Notes: generated by a model from the sequence alone, not told the origin. 64,000 nucleotides of DNA from Elysia chlorotica (GCA_003991915.1 RQTK01000202.1:239324-303323); one strand, 5' to 3'. Counted from the stretch's first letter, positions 33,464-47,484 are shown. A program made the numbers and translations.

Positions 33464-33827
33464 CTCTACAGGCACACAGTGAGAACGAAGACGAGGGGTA
33501 GAGGAGTCTGCGCCGGCGCCCAATCATAGCTCTATCCTAGACTCAAGGAGCCAATCAGCGATAGAAAATCCCACAGGATGGTATGGGGCGTGATTGTGTC
33601 ATCGGTTATCGGCTTGGGCATCGCTGAGCATGTAAATACAAGATGGCGCCGAAGTGAGGGCAAGGCCAGAAGAAAGTGGCCTTACAAGTTTATTGTTGGC
33701 AGTCGCTGATAATGAATGGGAGGCAGATCTGTATGTTGTATTGTTGTTGATCTTCCTCTTCTTCTTGTTCGATGCTGTTGTGTTACACATCAATCCCCGC
33801 CACGGTAACAAGTGCTGCAGTTTTCTT

Positions 33828-34814
<987 letters not shown>

Positions 34815-35459
34815 TGTTACGCACCCACATTCGCAAAACCCTCTGTGTGGAACCTCTCTTTATTTTACGCTCTCTGGTCGCACTATGAGTTCCTGTTGGG
34901 GTATTGTTATTGTTACAAATACCAATTACTGTTATTTATGATATACACTGAGTCGAGGGAAGTGTGACTTTCGAATGTCAAGATCGAGTAGCCCAGTAGC
35001 CCAGTAGGAAGTTCAGTGTAGTTCAAAGACTGCCCAGTCTTGTCTTGTGAATGGGACCTTGCAGTAAATTATACCAGAGTGCTGTAGTTCTTGAATCCCT
35101 GTCGCCGTAGTGTGAAGGATCATGGTAACTTTCTCAGGACCTAGGAGACGTTAAACTATGAGGAAATAAATGAAACCACTGAGATAAAAGAAAAAAACAA
35201 ATAATTATTTGAGGAGAGAATTACGAATAGTCAAAGAGGTACATAAGTCAAAAGAGAATAATTCATTAGAGAAAAAGAACGCATTATTGAGCAATTACTC
35301 CTAGCCAGGGCAGTTTAAATTGTTTTTGTGCAGGTTGAGTCTGTCTTTTTTTCATCATTGTGTATTTGGGGAGCTAAACTAATACAATTGTAACAATTAA
35401 AAATATTAATTTAATGCACAGATATTTTCACTTTGGTCAATTATTTTATGATTTGACCT

Positions 35460-35570
35460 TCTCTAAAGCTTCCAATATATTCCCTTCAACCTCACTTTGT
35501 CTCTCTCTGTCTCTGTATCTCTCTCTCTCCATCTCTGTCTCTCTCTCTATCTTCCCCCCCCCCTCTGTAT
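35460..35570. repeat. Impure CT-rich tract
   Basis: About 65 bp of CTCTCT/CTGTCT mixture ending in a run of 9 C. Confidence 0.85.
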
Positions 35571-35637
35571 GATCCACTTTGTCTGTCGTGATTTGTTGGT
35601 TTGTTTATTGCTTAGCCCTCATCGTCAGCATTGCATT

Positions 35638-35878
35638 GTATATATTGTGGACGGGTCCCTAGAGTAACGTTTACAAATTGAATGTGCTGACACACACAGG
35701 CAGTGCGGGGAAACCCTGACTCCTGTACCAGTCGGTCATATTACATGTATGCTGACATCGACTCAACCAGTAGTTGACGAAATCGGACAAATACGATTTT
35801 GTGGGTTTCGGGGTTTCGAATAAGGTACCCTTCGATTGTGAGACCAATTTTCTGATCCTTAAGCCACACCCTCCTCCC
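35638..35878 (-). mobile_element. SINE family A, near full length
   Basis: GTGGACGGGTCCCTAGAGTA, CACACACAGGCAGTGCGGGG, GACTCCTGTACCAGTCGGTC and CATCGACTCAACCAGTAG are followed by a head with a GGTTTCGAATAAGG complement and CTGATCCTTAAGCC. Moderately diverged. Confidence 0.75.
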
Positions 35879-36026
35879 CGTTGGTTAAGATTTGGTGTTG
35901 TATATCTGTTTTCCTATACATCCTCAAACTGTTAAATAAAAAAATACTTTCGGTACAATGGAAAAAAAGGGAAAGGGAGAGGGAGAAATGGATGTTAACA
36001 TATATAACGCTTTAAGCTTTCCCTTG

Positions 36027-37113
36027 AAAACCTGACAATTAGAGTTCGGAGTACCGGAGTACAGGCATGTTGTGACATACCTAACTTTAGACAACAACAC
36101 TGAGACTAGGGGGCTTGAGGGACTACGGAGTCCAAGAACTGAGTTCAGTTGGTTTAACGCCCAACGTCAGCACTATATAGGCGCTATTGGGGACAGGCCC
36201 AAGATCAACGTCTGGCATTTTTTGTGTGATGCCACACACTAGACAAGGCGGGGATACCATGACTCTTGTCTCAGTCGGTCACATTAAACTGACACCGACC
36301 TTATCAGAAGGGGGTGAAATCGCCAGGACTCGAACCACTAACTTCTTGCACAGGAAGCCAATGTTCTACCCCAGGACTACCGTGGTCCCTGTACATTCTT
36401 ATAGTAAGAACGAAGACGCGGATTTGGGGGACTTTGCACCGGCGTCCAATCATAGCTCTATCCTAGACCCAGGGAGCCAATCAGCGTTCGGAAAATCCCA
36501 CTGTATGGGGCGTGATTGTGTCATGCGCTATCGGCGTAAGCATCGCAGAGCATGTAAATACAAGATGGCGCCGAAGTGGGGGCAAGGCCGGAGAAAAGTG
36601 GCCTTACAAGTTTATTGTTGAAAGTCGTTGATAAAGAATGGGAGGCAGATTTGTATGTTGTATTGTTGTTGATCTTGATCTTCCTATTCTTTTTGTTCGA
36701 TGCTGTTGTGTTACACACATAAATCCCCGCCACGGCAACACATGCTGCAGTTTTTCTCTAAATTCAGAATTATACGCATCCACATTCGCAAAACCCTCGA
36801 TGTGGAACCTCTCTTTATTTTATACTCTCTGGTCGCACTATGAGTTCCTGTTGGGGTATTGTTATTGTTACAAATACCAATTACTGTTATTTATGATAAA
36901 CACTAAGTCAAGGGAAGTGTGGCATTCCAATGTCAAGGTCGAGTGCCCCATTAGGAAGTTCAACATAGTTCAAAGGCTGTTCAGTCTTGTCTTGTGAATG
37001 GGACCTTGCAGTAAATAATACCAGAGTGCTGTAGTTCTTGAATCCCTGTCGCCGTAAAGTAGAGGATCCCGGTTACTTTGTCAGGACCTAGGAGACGTTA
37101 AACTATGAGGAAA
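36027..37113 (+). repeat. ~1.09-kb repeat, copy B, uninterrupted
   Basis: Uninterrupted partner of 33099-35166. It holds a SINE (36147-36393), then a locally GC-rich block with CAAGATGGCGCCGAAGTG, AT-rich sequence, and the end AGACGTTAAACTATGAGG, after which a (GA)n of about 60 bp begins. No long ORF is convincing; frames at 36187-36621 and 36638-36997 run across the SINE and unrelated sequence. Confidence 0.88.
36147..36393 (-). mobile_element. SINE family A inside repeat copy B
   Basis: Orthologous in position to the SINE at 33213-33463. Blocks from GGTTTAACGCCCAACGTC to GGACTCGAACCACTAAC are in order. Confidence 0.85.
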
Positions 37114-37123
37114 GAGCGAGAGA

Positions 37124-37127
37124 GAGC

Positions 37128-37185
<58 letters not shown>
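37124..37185. repeat. (GA)n microsatellite
   Basis: About 60 bp, directly after the end of repeat copy B, where a simple-repeat tail of a retroposon would be expected. Confidence 0.95.
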
Positions 37186-37187
<2 letters not shown>

Positions 37188-37189
37188 TG

Positions 37190-37733
37190 GGTAAGAAAAC
37201 AATAAAAAAAAACGATGAAAAAAAAAAAGAACCAGGTAAGGAACACGTTATGAAAGACCAAGAACATTCAATGTTTTTGATTAACCAGTGTTACACACTC
37301 TGTTGCAGTAAACAAAGTGAACATTATTGGGTAGAAATATGAAGAAAATAAAGCAAAGAAAAATAAATAATGAAACAAAAAACAACAAACAAAAACAAAA
37401 CAAAAGAAAACGTATCTGTCTGTATCATTGTCTCTATTTATGCATGTCTGCTTCTCTTACTCTTTGTCATTTTTTCTGAACCCATTAGAAAATGACAAAT
37501 TGCCTGACTTCCAATCGACCTTCAAACTTCGGCGCGGTGCAATGTCATGACCCTTGACCTCGAGTCATCAGTCTGTGCTATGTTTGTTTCAGATGAGGAA
37601 ATATTACTCTCATGTTATGTGAACAGTGAAGAAGAAGGAAATGTCATGACGTGTGAGTGGAAGAGACAACTTCTCGATATAAAATTAAAGTTGTTGTTGT
37701 TGTTGTTGTTGTTGTGGCTGTTGTTGTTGTTGC

Positions 37734-37766
<33 letters not shown>

Positions 37767-38265
37767 TGTTGTTATTGTTAGTCACTTTTTTGGATCGAAA
37801 AAACGTCTTGCTGTATAATTTGACTTTATAATTTGAAACAGTATTAAGCTAAAGTAGTAAAATTGTTTAGTAAAACCAAAAACTTTAGTTTTCAAACGTA
37901 GGTATTTCATGTCTTACCCTGTATATATACTTAATATCTTTGGTAAAAATAGCGAGCTGAGACCATCTAACTGAGCACATTGTAATTACAATCTTTGGTA
38001 CAATATGAGCCTCTGTTACGAACTTGGCGTCAAAGGTAAAAATGCCAGTATGGGATTTCTTTGTTTAAGATTGTCTTGTATGTGTATCTTTAGGTGGCGC
38101 GAGAAGGGTGGTTTTTTGTTTTTGTTTTTTTTTGTTTTGTTAATTGTTTCTCCTGCATGGGTCCCAGTACACGTGAGAAAAACAAGCAAAACGTTATGTA
38201 GACTGCGTAGTCAGAATGCCTAATTAGAAAGAACATCATTTTTAAACAACATTTAGAACAGTGAT
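37190..38265. other. Non-coding; (TTG)n at 37691-37781
   Basis: Apart from an impure (TTG/GCT)n tract of about 90 bp, no gene or transposon is recognised. The open frame at 37547-37831 gains its length from that tract. Confidence 0.55.
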
Positions 38266-38271
38266 TGGGTG

Positions 38272-38530
38272 GGTCGAGTTAACTAAACAGGTAGAGCGTT
38301 GGCCTTCTATTTGGGAGGAAACCATGATCGAGAAAATTACAGTGTATTTTATTCCTGGGGTTTCGTCGCCTACCAGGCTGGGTCGGTGTCAGCTTCATGT
38401 GACTGGCTGAGAGAGGGGCCCTAGTTATTCCGCATAGCCTGTGGGGGGCAGCTCGTAAAGATGTCAGAAGTTGCCTCCCTTCATAATCAGGATCCTCATT
38501 GCATAAGTGTTGCATTCATCACGAATGGGG
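38272..38530 (+). mobile_element. SINE with family A centre, diverged
   Basis: The head GAGTTAACTAAACAGGTAGAGCGTTGGCCTT (read as a whole) is A-box-like. CTGGGTCGGTGTCAGCTTCA and TGTGACTGGCTGAGAG match the family A centre. Beyond about 38420 the sequence differs from family A, so this is a subfamily or a truncated copy. Confidence 0.55.
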
Positions 38531-38589
38531 GATGAATTGTCTCATCTTAATGTAATACTGTAATGGTATTGAACTTCCACCGCCCTCCA

Positions 38590-38590
<1 letters not shown>

Positions 38591-38647
<57 letters not shown>

Positions 38648-38740
38648 TTCACTGCCTTTCTTCTCTGTGTCTGACCTTATCACACCTCATGAATGGCAAT
38701 TCCTTGTCCCCTACCGTCCCCTACCGTCCCCTACCGTCCC
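38591..38740. repeat. (CT)n tract and three 10-bp repeats
   Basis: A CT repeat to about 38652, then three direct copies of CCCCTACCGT at about 38708-38738. Confidence 0.85.
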
Positions 38741-38889
38741 ATGCACTGCCTTGCCTTTCACCGCCAGAGACGACAACACGACGCTCCGTGGTTCGGTGCA
38801 CCTCGAATAGAATAGCGCCTACCACTGGCCTGAACTTCCACACACTCTGGCTCAATCTAGACTCTACATTATAAATAACATCTCCAGCT

Positions 38890-39875
38890 TGTTTTGTAAG
38901 AAGAGCGACTCCGTAGGCCGAAGTGGGCCCGCTGTGAAGTACATACACTTACTGTCTAACCCACCACTAGCTGGATCTAGAAGCCACCAGTAAGATTAAC
39001 TTGTAGCTGTTTAAATTGGTGACGACTCTACAAGCTGTTGTGTATGGGAATGCACAATAACTCCAAGCGATTTTCGTCAAGTGTATTCTGGACAAGACTA
39101 GATCTAGCCCGAGTATAATTATATATACTTTATATACTTTCGCAGCTTAAGATGATAAGACTACAAGTGGTGAGTTTCAGCTTGGCTGTTCTGTTCCCGG
39201 GTGTAAATATCGCCTAATATAGTCATACTCATTTCAGCTTTTAGTGCGTCGCAAAGGCAAAAATATTTCGCAGAAATTTAGTTAAGATTTTATATGCAAG
39301 GGAGAAAATATATTCTGGATTTACTTCTCTGCATCTGCTTATTGTCTTCGACAAGGAAAGCGTGTACCTAAGCAGATAAATGTGCATAATTATTATTTCG
39401 ATTTAGATCTTCGAAGGAGAAAACAGTTTTCCTATAACAATAAATTTGGTGCCGTTTTTGTTCATTACGTTCCTATCTAACAAAGTCAAAGGAGCATTTA
39501 AAGCTAAACACAATTAAACTAGGTTTTCCAGTGAACTAGTGAATGAGGAATACATTGCCAGAGCTTTCAATTCAACCAGCATCCAAAGTGTACATACGTA
39601 GGCACAAAAGTGTAAGAAGGTGTGTAAAGAATTACTTTTGGCGCAAGTTTCGCTTTACAAGTGTTGATTATTTTTATTGTGTACACGGTGCATCAGGGTG
39701 ACCATATAAACTTGCTAACTGAAGTCTGTTTGTTGTTGTTATTGTTGTTGTTGTTTTTGTTTTTAATTAGCGCATCCTTAACTTTACCCGTTTCTTCAAC
39801 TTTAAACATTTCTTTACTATACCATATACTAAACCAGAGTACATCTGTTTCTAAAAGTTATTGAGGGGGGAGGGA

Positions 39876-39880
<5 letters not shown>
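38890..39880. other. Non-coding AT-rich stretch
   Basis: No gene seen. A (GTT)n-like stretch lies at 39728-39765. Confidence 0.5.

Positions 39881-39882
<2 letters not shown>

Positions 39883-39932
<50 letters not shown>
39883..39932. repeat. (GA)n microsatellite
   Basis: About 50 bp. Confidence 0.95.
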
Positions 39933-39933
<1 letters not shown>

Positions 39934-40009
39934 AAGAGGAAAAGACATAAATAGAGTTGAACAAAAAGAGGGGAATAGACAGGCAATGAGATAGACAAAC
40001 AATCAGACT

Positions 40010-40078
40010 GACGCTGAGATCCAGATCTCAACTCCCTGTGCCTCAGACGAGAGCACCATCTACTGAACTATCTCTTTA
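40010..40078 (-). mobile_element. tRNA-like SINE head
   Basis: On the minus strand GATAGTTCAGTAGATGGTGC resembles an A box and GTTGAGATCTGGATC sits at the B-box distance. Too degenerate to be a tRNA gene. Confidence 0.35.
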
Positions 40079-40118
40079 ATTGGGTACCTAAACCGGACCT
40101 GCTTTGACTCCTGTCCAT

Positions 40119-40232
40119 CTCTCTCTCTCTCTGTCTCTCTCTCTCTCTCTCTCTCCCTTCTCTCTCTCTCTCTCTCTCTCCCCCCCCCTNNNNNNNNNNN
40201 NNNNNNNNNNNNNNNNNNNNNNNNNNNNNNNN

Positions 40233-40290
<58 letters not shown>

Positions 40291-40306
40291 TCTCTCTCTC
40301 TCTCTC
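40119..40306. repeat. (CT)n microsatellite containing a 43-base gap
   Basis: CT repeats flank Ns at 40190-40232, with a run of 8 C just before the gap. Reading frames spanning the Ns are artefacts. Confidence 0.95.
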
Positions 40307-40595
40307 CTCACCTTCCCATTCCGACCAATCACAGATCCATGAGATCCCAGGTTCCAGACCCCTAGCCCTGTGTCTTTGCGTGATTGGACTAAAGAACCAG
40401 AGACTGTGTTGTGCAGCGAAGTTCTATGATTAGACGCTCCGATTCTGAAGTCACGCCTGACTGGTTGCTCTATGGCCCGTGACCGAGCTCTATGGACATG
40501 CGCTTTGCACGGATTATAAAATTATGACGGTTATGCACTATAAACTGACAAATAGAACTACCGTAGAACATTCCATGATACACAACAAGATTTAG

Positions 40596-40690
40596 AGCTG
40601 TAGGTACAACGTCTCGGCAGCTTACAACTCGTTGACTTTTTTTTCGCATAATATTTTTATCTTAAGACCAGTCGTAACCCTACGATACCT
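40596..40690 (-). repeat. Foldback family half-copy
   Basis: GTAGGTACAACGTCTCGGCA and GCTTACAACTCGTTGACTTT are the reverse complement of the arm found at 702-790 and 43700-43750. CAGTCGTAACCCTACGAT follows at 40668. Confidence 0.5.
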
Positions 40691-41109
40691 TTGTACTTTT
40701 CTACTTCTTGCTTTGTAACGATATCATGCCCTAAAGAGCGCAGGGCTTATTCAGGCTTATATTTGCTTATAGGAATTCCATGGCCTGTACCATTATAGTC
40801 AGGAGTCTAGGTAGGTAGGACCCCTACATTGTTGTGTTGAAACCTGGATATCCTCTAGCCTGGGACTTTTCTTGCTTAGTAACGATATCATATCGTAAAT
40901 AGGCCAGGGACTTCTATTTGTAGGCCTCTCATTTCTTGATACATTGAAGTAAGGCTTGTATCTAGGCTTAACCCTTGTGGCTTAAACCTATTTCCATGTT
41001 AATGGTTAGGTTCCAAAGCTTTATTCATGTTAAAACATGCATTAATACATACCTAATCTCATAACGTCGTCCAAATGTATGTAAGCTTTCTATAGGCAGA
41101 AAAGTTACT

Positions 41110-41187
41110 CAAAATATCATGGCTCGAACCTCAGGCCTCCTGCAAGTCAGTTTAGAGCGCTATGAACTGAGTTACATACTGTTCCAG
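41110..41187 (-). mobile_element. tRNA-like SINE head
   Basis: On the minus strand TAACTCAGTTCATAGCGCTC (A box) and GAGGTTCGAGCC (B box) are at tRNA-like spacing, but acceptor-stem pairing is not evident. Confidence 0.45.
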
Positions 41188-41211
41188 CTAATGTAACCTA
41201 ATCGAAAAGGA

Positions 41212-41480
41212 GGGGTGGGGTGGCTTACGTGGCAGAGCGCTCTGCTTCATATCAGATGTCCCCAGTTCGGTCTCACGATTAGCCAAAAACAGCTGATGCC
41301 TGCTGGTGTCGCCGACTGCCTGGTTGTTTACCTGTAATGCTCCCTGCTGAGACCCATGTTCTGACCCCTCCTATCTGTATTCTAGTGCGGTATGTCAGAT
41401 ATTAGTCTCGTAATATGTCCTCGGTTTAACCCACTTGCTGGTATTGGATGTGGACAAACCAACAGACAAACCAACCGACC
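41212..41480 (+). mobile_element. tRNA-derived SINE, fourth family
   Basis: GGTGGCTTACGTGGCAGAGC (A box) and CCAGTTCGGTCTC (B box) are followed by a body of about 190 bp ending near GACAAACCAACAGACAAACC. The body shares little with family A. Confidence 0.55.
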
Positions 41481-42159
41481 ACCGCTGAAATGAAAGAGAG
41501 CAAGTGAAAGAAAGCTTTCAACTCATGTGCCCCTCAAGGACTATTCTATTTTTAGGGGGAATGTTTATTAAGTCCCAATCTCGCCTCCAAGCTTATCCAA
41601 TAAAAAAAGCTGGGAATATCTGGTGGTTTCTGCGGTAGATTGGCTAGCTGGTGCGCCGCCATCTTGACCAATATAACGTCCTCTGAATAACTTGGTAAGA
41701 AAAACTGGACCCAAGAATTTCTTCTCGGCACAGTAAGTGGAGAGTCTGACTATATCTGACTTACATCATAAGATCCATCACTCTCTAAAAGGAGGTAGGC
41801 ATCGATTGAAAAGTTACCCTGTCTTACCGGTTGCTAATCTAAAAGACAATGGATTAAGATTCTAGATCACTTGGGCATTTGATATGAATTATAATATACA
41901 AAACCCACGAAGAAATAAGGATTTATTTGCAAAGGGTTTCCAATAAAAGCTTTCTTCGGAAGTTCTCCAACAACGCGCTTACATCGTAATAGATTTTTGT
42001 ATATAAATAGCAAAAAGTTATCGGTGTCTTTGCTTTTTAAACAGTTTTGGGTGCTCCCCACAATCTAGAAACTACTCTATGGGTAACACTTGGGTGCTCC
42101 TGAAAAGTGAGACGTATTTTACACAGCCAAGTGTTACAAGTTGAATGGAGTGTGTACAC

Positions 42160-42415
42160 TGATGATGTAGATCTGCACCTAGATCTAGTAGATGTGTTGG
42201 CCTAATAACAACACACCATCGCGCAACACATCTGATCCGTGCGCGGCCGAGATGGCACGGTGCAAATCAGTGCAAACAATCTTCCCACAGTAGGTTTTTG
42301 TTCTTCTTTTTTTTTGTTTGGTTGTCTGGTAGAAATCGTGGTACATGTACTTCAAGGGTTTACTATTTTAGTACATTGTGTAAATCTAGATCTTGACCTA
42401 GATCTAGGTCGTCCA
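42160..42415. repeat. Second AGATCT cluster
   Basis: GTAGATCTGCACCTAGATCT at about 42167 and AAATCTAGATCTTGACCTAG at about 42381 repeat the palindromic motif seen at 6170-6548. Confidence 0.4.
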
Positions 42416-42552
42416 GGTTTTTGGAAGTCATGGTAACGATTCATATGTTAGATGTTACCGTATAAGTAAATATTTCCCTGGTAAGATTTACATCCCCTTA
42501 GTTTTGAACGATCCTAGCGACAGAGTCCGTTAAAGCCCATAATTATCATTAT

Positions 42553-42628
42553 GTTGTACCAAATGGGGTTTGAACATTATACCTTTTGCTCTTAAGCCCA
42601 GTCCTCTACCGTTTAGATTACTTTGCGC
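42553..42628 (-). mobile_element. tRNA-like SINE head
   Basis: On the minus strand AAACGGTAGAGGACTGGGCT (A-box region) and ATGTTCAAACCCC (B box) at suitable spacing. Confidence 0.45.
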
Positions 42629-42714
42629 TCTTTCAGTTATCACATTTTTTTCGATTGTCTTTTCGTTCCTGTTTTTGCATCCCCTGTTTTTATCTTAAAG
42701 ATTCATATACAGAG

Positions 42715-42875
42715 ACGACACCTTTCACTGAGTTTTGAACCGCGGACCTCCTGCTACGAATCGCTGAGACAGACGTGCTGTTATACCGTATCTGTCTCTC
42801 TGTAGGAATTCGTCAACATACATTGTCAGATGTTAGTCTTGGGACCCATCCGCAGACTAGTCTATCGGTAGCCAC
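42715..42875. mobile_element. tRNA-like head (-) beside a SINE family A tail fragment (+)
   Basis: 42715-42795 on the minus strand has TCCGCGGTTCAAAACTC at the B-box position. 42815-42860 on the plus strand has CATTGTCAGATGTTAGTCTT and GGGACCCATCCGC, the family A tail region. The opposite orientations show these are two separate remnants. Confidence 0.45.
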
Positions 42876-42999
42876 TTATGATGGGCAATAGATAAACCAA
42901 TCTGCGAAGAAAGAAGCAATTAAGCAAACAAACCCCACAACTCCCAAGTTGAGGACACTACTGATTGTACTAGATCTAGTTGAGTAGGATTATCTCCCT

Positions 43000-44420
43000 C
43001 CTCAGACAGAATAAGCCGCTGTGATCACAATGTACACAATTTTACGCTAAAACGCCTCCGTCCGAAGTCCGTCTCGCTGCAGCGACAGCGTCTTACGAAA
43101 CCTCGACGTGCTTTGTGGGGTCAGTACTGTAGTAGCGGTGTTACGATATATAGGCTCTATGAGAGAATGAAGACCGAAGAAATGACAACGCGTTTGTTTT
43201 GTTTGTGAGTTAGTTTCTTTTACGTCTAAGTCACCGGTTAGGTTATACATGTATTGCGAACAGGGCCTTGCATTAATCAGGCAAATAGCGAGAATGAAGA
43301 TCGTCGGAAATTAGTGGTTTCCAAACTTTACCTTGGCAACTAGTCAATTTATCGTACTACAACACAAGGTACTTCCATTCTTAATCAAGATTCCTGACTT
43401 ATTTGGTCTGATTGTACAAAAATGTAATAAGCAGTAATAAAAACAAGGCGCCCTTCAAAGAAACATGCGCTGTTGTACTATACATGTACATTTATAATCA
43501 AACAGTGCTCTTGGGATTTCCCGAAGGTAATAATTATTTGGTTTAGAAATATATAGGGGTCGTGAGTGCAACGTTGTCATAGGTTTACGAGTCGTCAAGA
43601 TATGAGAGAAAAACAAAACAAGAAAACGTACGACTACGCAACAAGATGGCTTTAAGACTCGTTTCAAGATATAAGAACAAGAAGGCTTACGACTCCTCTG
43701 AAATAAAAACAAGAAAACCTACGACAAGTTGTAAGCTACTGTGACGTTGTACTTATGCCGCTAAAATTTTCTTATCTGACTAAATTCCATTCCTAGACAG
43801 TCACGATTACGTCATTCATCGTGGCCATATTTACCGCACATACTGTGACTGTGTGTATTATGACTGGTGTGATTTCAGTGTGACGTACGGGCCAGGTTGG
43901 TGGGTACATTGTTCTGTGTACACAGTACACAGTGGGGACTGGTCAGTGACTGGTCAGTGAGTGTCAGTGACTGAGGCTGTTGTTGTTGGGCCAGACTTTA
44001 GCTTGGGAGTGCCCACTGCTGTACCGCTGCAATAAAACTTTCTGGATTCTGCCCTGACAAAACAATGACATGTAACTAACTGTTGGCGTAGTTTTAGGGT
44101 CTTCTAGACTTAGACTGTACTAACGAAGCTGGGCTAAACAAGAGAATATATGCTTAGTCTCTGCGTGTTAGCAACAAATATTGTCTGACTTTAGTGTTGT
44201 GACTCGACTCAGAACAGGATCCTTCTCGTGAATATAGTAAAATATCAAGCAACATTTCATGCACTTTGATTAAATGTAAATGTTATAGGCTGAAACCGAA
44301 TTTCTGGTTTCTTTAGTCTGTCTCTAGTGTGACACCACTTTAAAATATTATGACTTAAGTCCAGGGAACCGTTGCAATATTTGATCACTAATGGTAATGT
44401 AAAAAACGTAGTGGTTGCAG
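43000..44420. other. Non-coding; foldback half-copies at 43660-43750
   Basis: GAAGGCTTACGAC (about 43682) and GACAAGTTGTAAGCTACTGT then GACGTTGTACTTATG (about 43721-43756) belong to the foldback family. Short CAGTGACTGGTCAGTGA-type repeats lie at 43940-43975. No gene recognised. Confidence 0.5.
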
Positions 44421-44426
44421 TTGTGA

Positions 44427-44606
<180 letters not shown>

Positions 44607-45194
44607 TGTACACCTTCACTTTGAGCCTGTAAATCCAAAATATTAGTAGGTCAGTGGCTGCCTTTAAATGTTTTAACATCATCCTCACTTTAAGTTTTGT
44701 TATGTAACTCGTCAAACTGTTAGGATATCTTGTATATAACAGAAGAGATGAGTCGAGATTCCTTTAACCCTGCTGTATTTCAAGTCCAGGATGTGAATGA
44801 AAGGGGGCCTTCAACAAGTGAGTGTGGCGACGGTAGACTTTGATACTTCAGTGTGAGAGTGAGAGACCCTTGGGCCATCTGTTTATCTGCTTTGAATTTG
44901 TAGTTTCTTTGTTTGAGAGTTAGACATCATTAAGGATGGATTGACTCAGAAGTCTTAAGATATATTCCTTTGTCTTTCTCTTGCTTTCTTTATATCTATC
45001 TATTTTCCACTTTCATACTCTCCTTATCATCATACTCTCTGTTTATCTATCTGTATTTTGCTCATGCTCACTGTCTGTGTGTTGGTATGTAAGTGTTTTT
45101 GTCTGTCTGTTTGTACCGCTCTGTTAATCAGTTTGTCGTCTGTCTCTCCCAACTTTCCTTTACTCACACTCCACTCTACCCCTCTCTCTTTTGT

Positions 45195-45200
45195 TTCGCA

Positions 45201-45243
<43 letters not shown>

Positions 45244-45302
45244 TCTCTCTCTCTTGTCGCGCACCATTGTCTCTCTCTCTCTCACTGTCTCCCACATTTG
45301 CT

Positions 45303-45347
<45 letters not shown>

Positions 45348-45375
45348 CTTGCTCACTCTCTCTCTCTTCCTCTGT
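45195..45375. repeat. (CT)n blocks
   Basis: Three CT tracts separated by short unique pieces; GCGCACCAT and TCGCACCAT recur between blocks, suggesting local duplication. Confidence 0.9.
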
Positions 45376-45774
45376 CAATGTGTGCATATGTCTGCTCTAT
45401 AAATATACCAGGAACCTTTTGAAACAGGACAAATCCGGTTTGTTATAACTAAGGCACCAGAATCCGGATAAAACAAGCATAAAAAGCTGTGGGCCAGTTT
45501 AACACTGATATGTTCGATGCATCCGTTACATGTACATTTGTGTTTCCTCGGGAGTACATTCTACTGGAGAAAACGGAACAAAATTGTTTGTGAATTGCTA
45601 GTGATTAAAATGACTAATTATTGTATTCTATTCGATTCATTTGCGAAGTACCTAACGAAAATATTTTATGACTTTCGTTTACTTTTTTTCTATTTTTGCG
45701 TAACTCTTTTTATGTCTACAATAGTTTTTCATTTTTATTCTTGCGTCTCTCTTCTTTCTACTCTCGCAAACGTC

Positions 45775-45832
45775 TCCTCCTCCTCCTCCTCCTCCTCCTC
45801 CTCCTCCTCCTCCTCCTCCTCCTCCCCCTCCT

Positions 45833-45865
<33 letters not shown>
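45775..45865. repeat. (CCT)n then (CT)n
   Basis: About 60 bp of TCC repeats, then about 30 bp of CT repeats. Confidence 0.95.
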
Positions 45866-45870
<5 letters not shown>

Positions 45871-46069
45871 TCACACTTCCACCATCTCTTCCTCCTGACT
45901 TAGCTTAAAATAACTCCCAATGCTTTAACAACAAGTATTTTCATCCGCGTTTTTCATTGTGCCACACGATCAGCTATATGATTATAAAGTCAATACTTGT
46001 AGAGCTTTTGTAACGTTGGCAGTTTTCAACCAAAGTCACCCCCAGGTAGCCTACAATAACGCGTAACCC

Positions 46070-46655
46070 TCTTTCTCTGTCTCATTTTACTCTGTTCTGT
46101 GTTTCCTCGCCTTCCTTCCTTGCCTTTAACTCTGTCTTCTTTCTGCCCCTTTCTCTCTTTCCCTCCCTGTCTCTTTTCTGTATATCTATTTATTTCTTCA
46201 CGTCTCTATCTCTACATGCATTTCGATTTCCTTCATATCTAAATCCCTTTCTCCCCCCCCCTTTCTCTCTTCTTTTCCCTCTTCCTGGTCCTTCACACCC
46301 ACCAGCATCCCCCTCCTTGCCTCACCTTTAACAACTTCCGATGACTGTACTAATTGTTCTCACTCGTTCTCCCGACCACTGACTGCACTGAGCATGACGA
46401 CTGAGATCAGGAGATGTGACGATGTGACTGTGTGACTGCCAGGTCTGTGCACAGACAATAGAGATACTCCTGGATAGGGACCCTAGGGATCGTCAAACTG
46501 TGGCAGACGTCAAGCAAAACCTCCCACAGACCACAGGCACAGCATTGCGTAACTCTATCACCCTGTCTCTGTCTATCGCTCTCCGCAGGTCTGTCTATGG
46601 CTGTCTCTTTATCTCCCTGCATGACTGCCTGTATCTTTATTATCCTTTTCTCTCT

Positions 46656-46707
<52 letters not shown>

Positions 46708-46911
46708 CTCTCTCTTTTCATCTGTCTCGTTCTGTGTTTCTTTCGATCTTTGTCAGTATACATGTCTTTTTGCCTCTATCTCTTTTTATCTCTTTCTTTC
46801 TTTTGACATTCCTCTCCGACTTTTTCTCTCTTACTATCTCTATCTCGTTGCTCTTTATCTCACTTTTTCTCTGTCTATCCCTCTTTGCCTCACTGTTTAC
46901 CAGACTCAAAC

Positions 46912-46965
<54 letters not shown>
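46070..46965. repeat. Pyrimidine-rich low-complexity region
   Basis: Mostly CT/TTC-rich, with pure (CT)n at about 46661-46705 and 46915-46961. 46320-46570 is less repetitive but shows no recognisable gene. Confidence 0.8.
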
Positions 46966-46966
<1 letters not shown>

Positions 46967-47484
46967 TTGCTGAACCCGCATGTTTCCAATTGTACAAGAA
47001 TGATTTTCACCTGCCATAATGACGCGATGCGATCTTTAGTGTAGACCGTGCATCTCTCTAACCGGAACAGGCAGATCTAAAGCGACGTTTATAATTATCC
47101 TTACCTTCCTATGTGATAATGTTTAGTTTCACTTTTCTTTTGTCTAAATCTAAATCCATTTCCCCCAATTTCGACTTTAATTTATAACATTTTATCATTT
47201 TTATTTTTAGATTACACAACTCGTTTTTATTTAGTTTATTTCAATTTCCATTAAAATTTTTTTTAGGATTATGTTATTTTTCATTCTCTTTTTGTCCCCA
47301 CTTCCTTATAAAAATGTTAAGTTCCACCGATACTCAGGAATGCATTGCCTAACCTGGGCTTTAACAAACTGGAAGTTTCATTGAAAACCGCCAGACAATA
47401 ATTGTTGCATTGCGTAACCGAAATCGTTTCGCACGATGTAAACCTTCCAGGACACGCCCAGGATTATTCCAGGAATTTCTAGGC

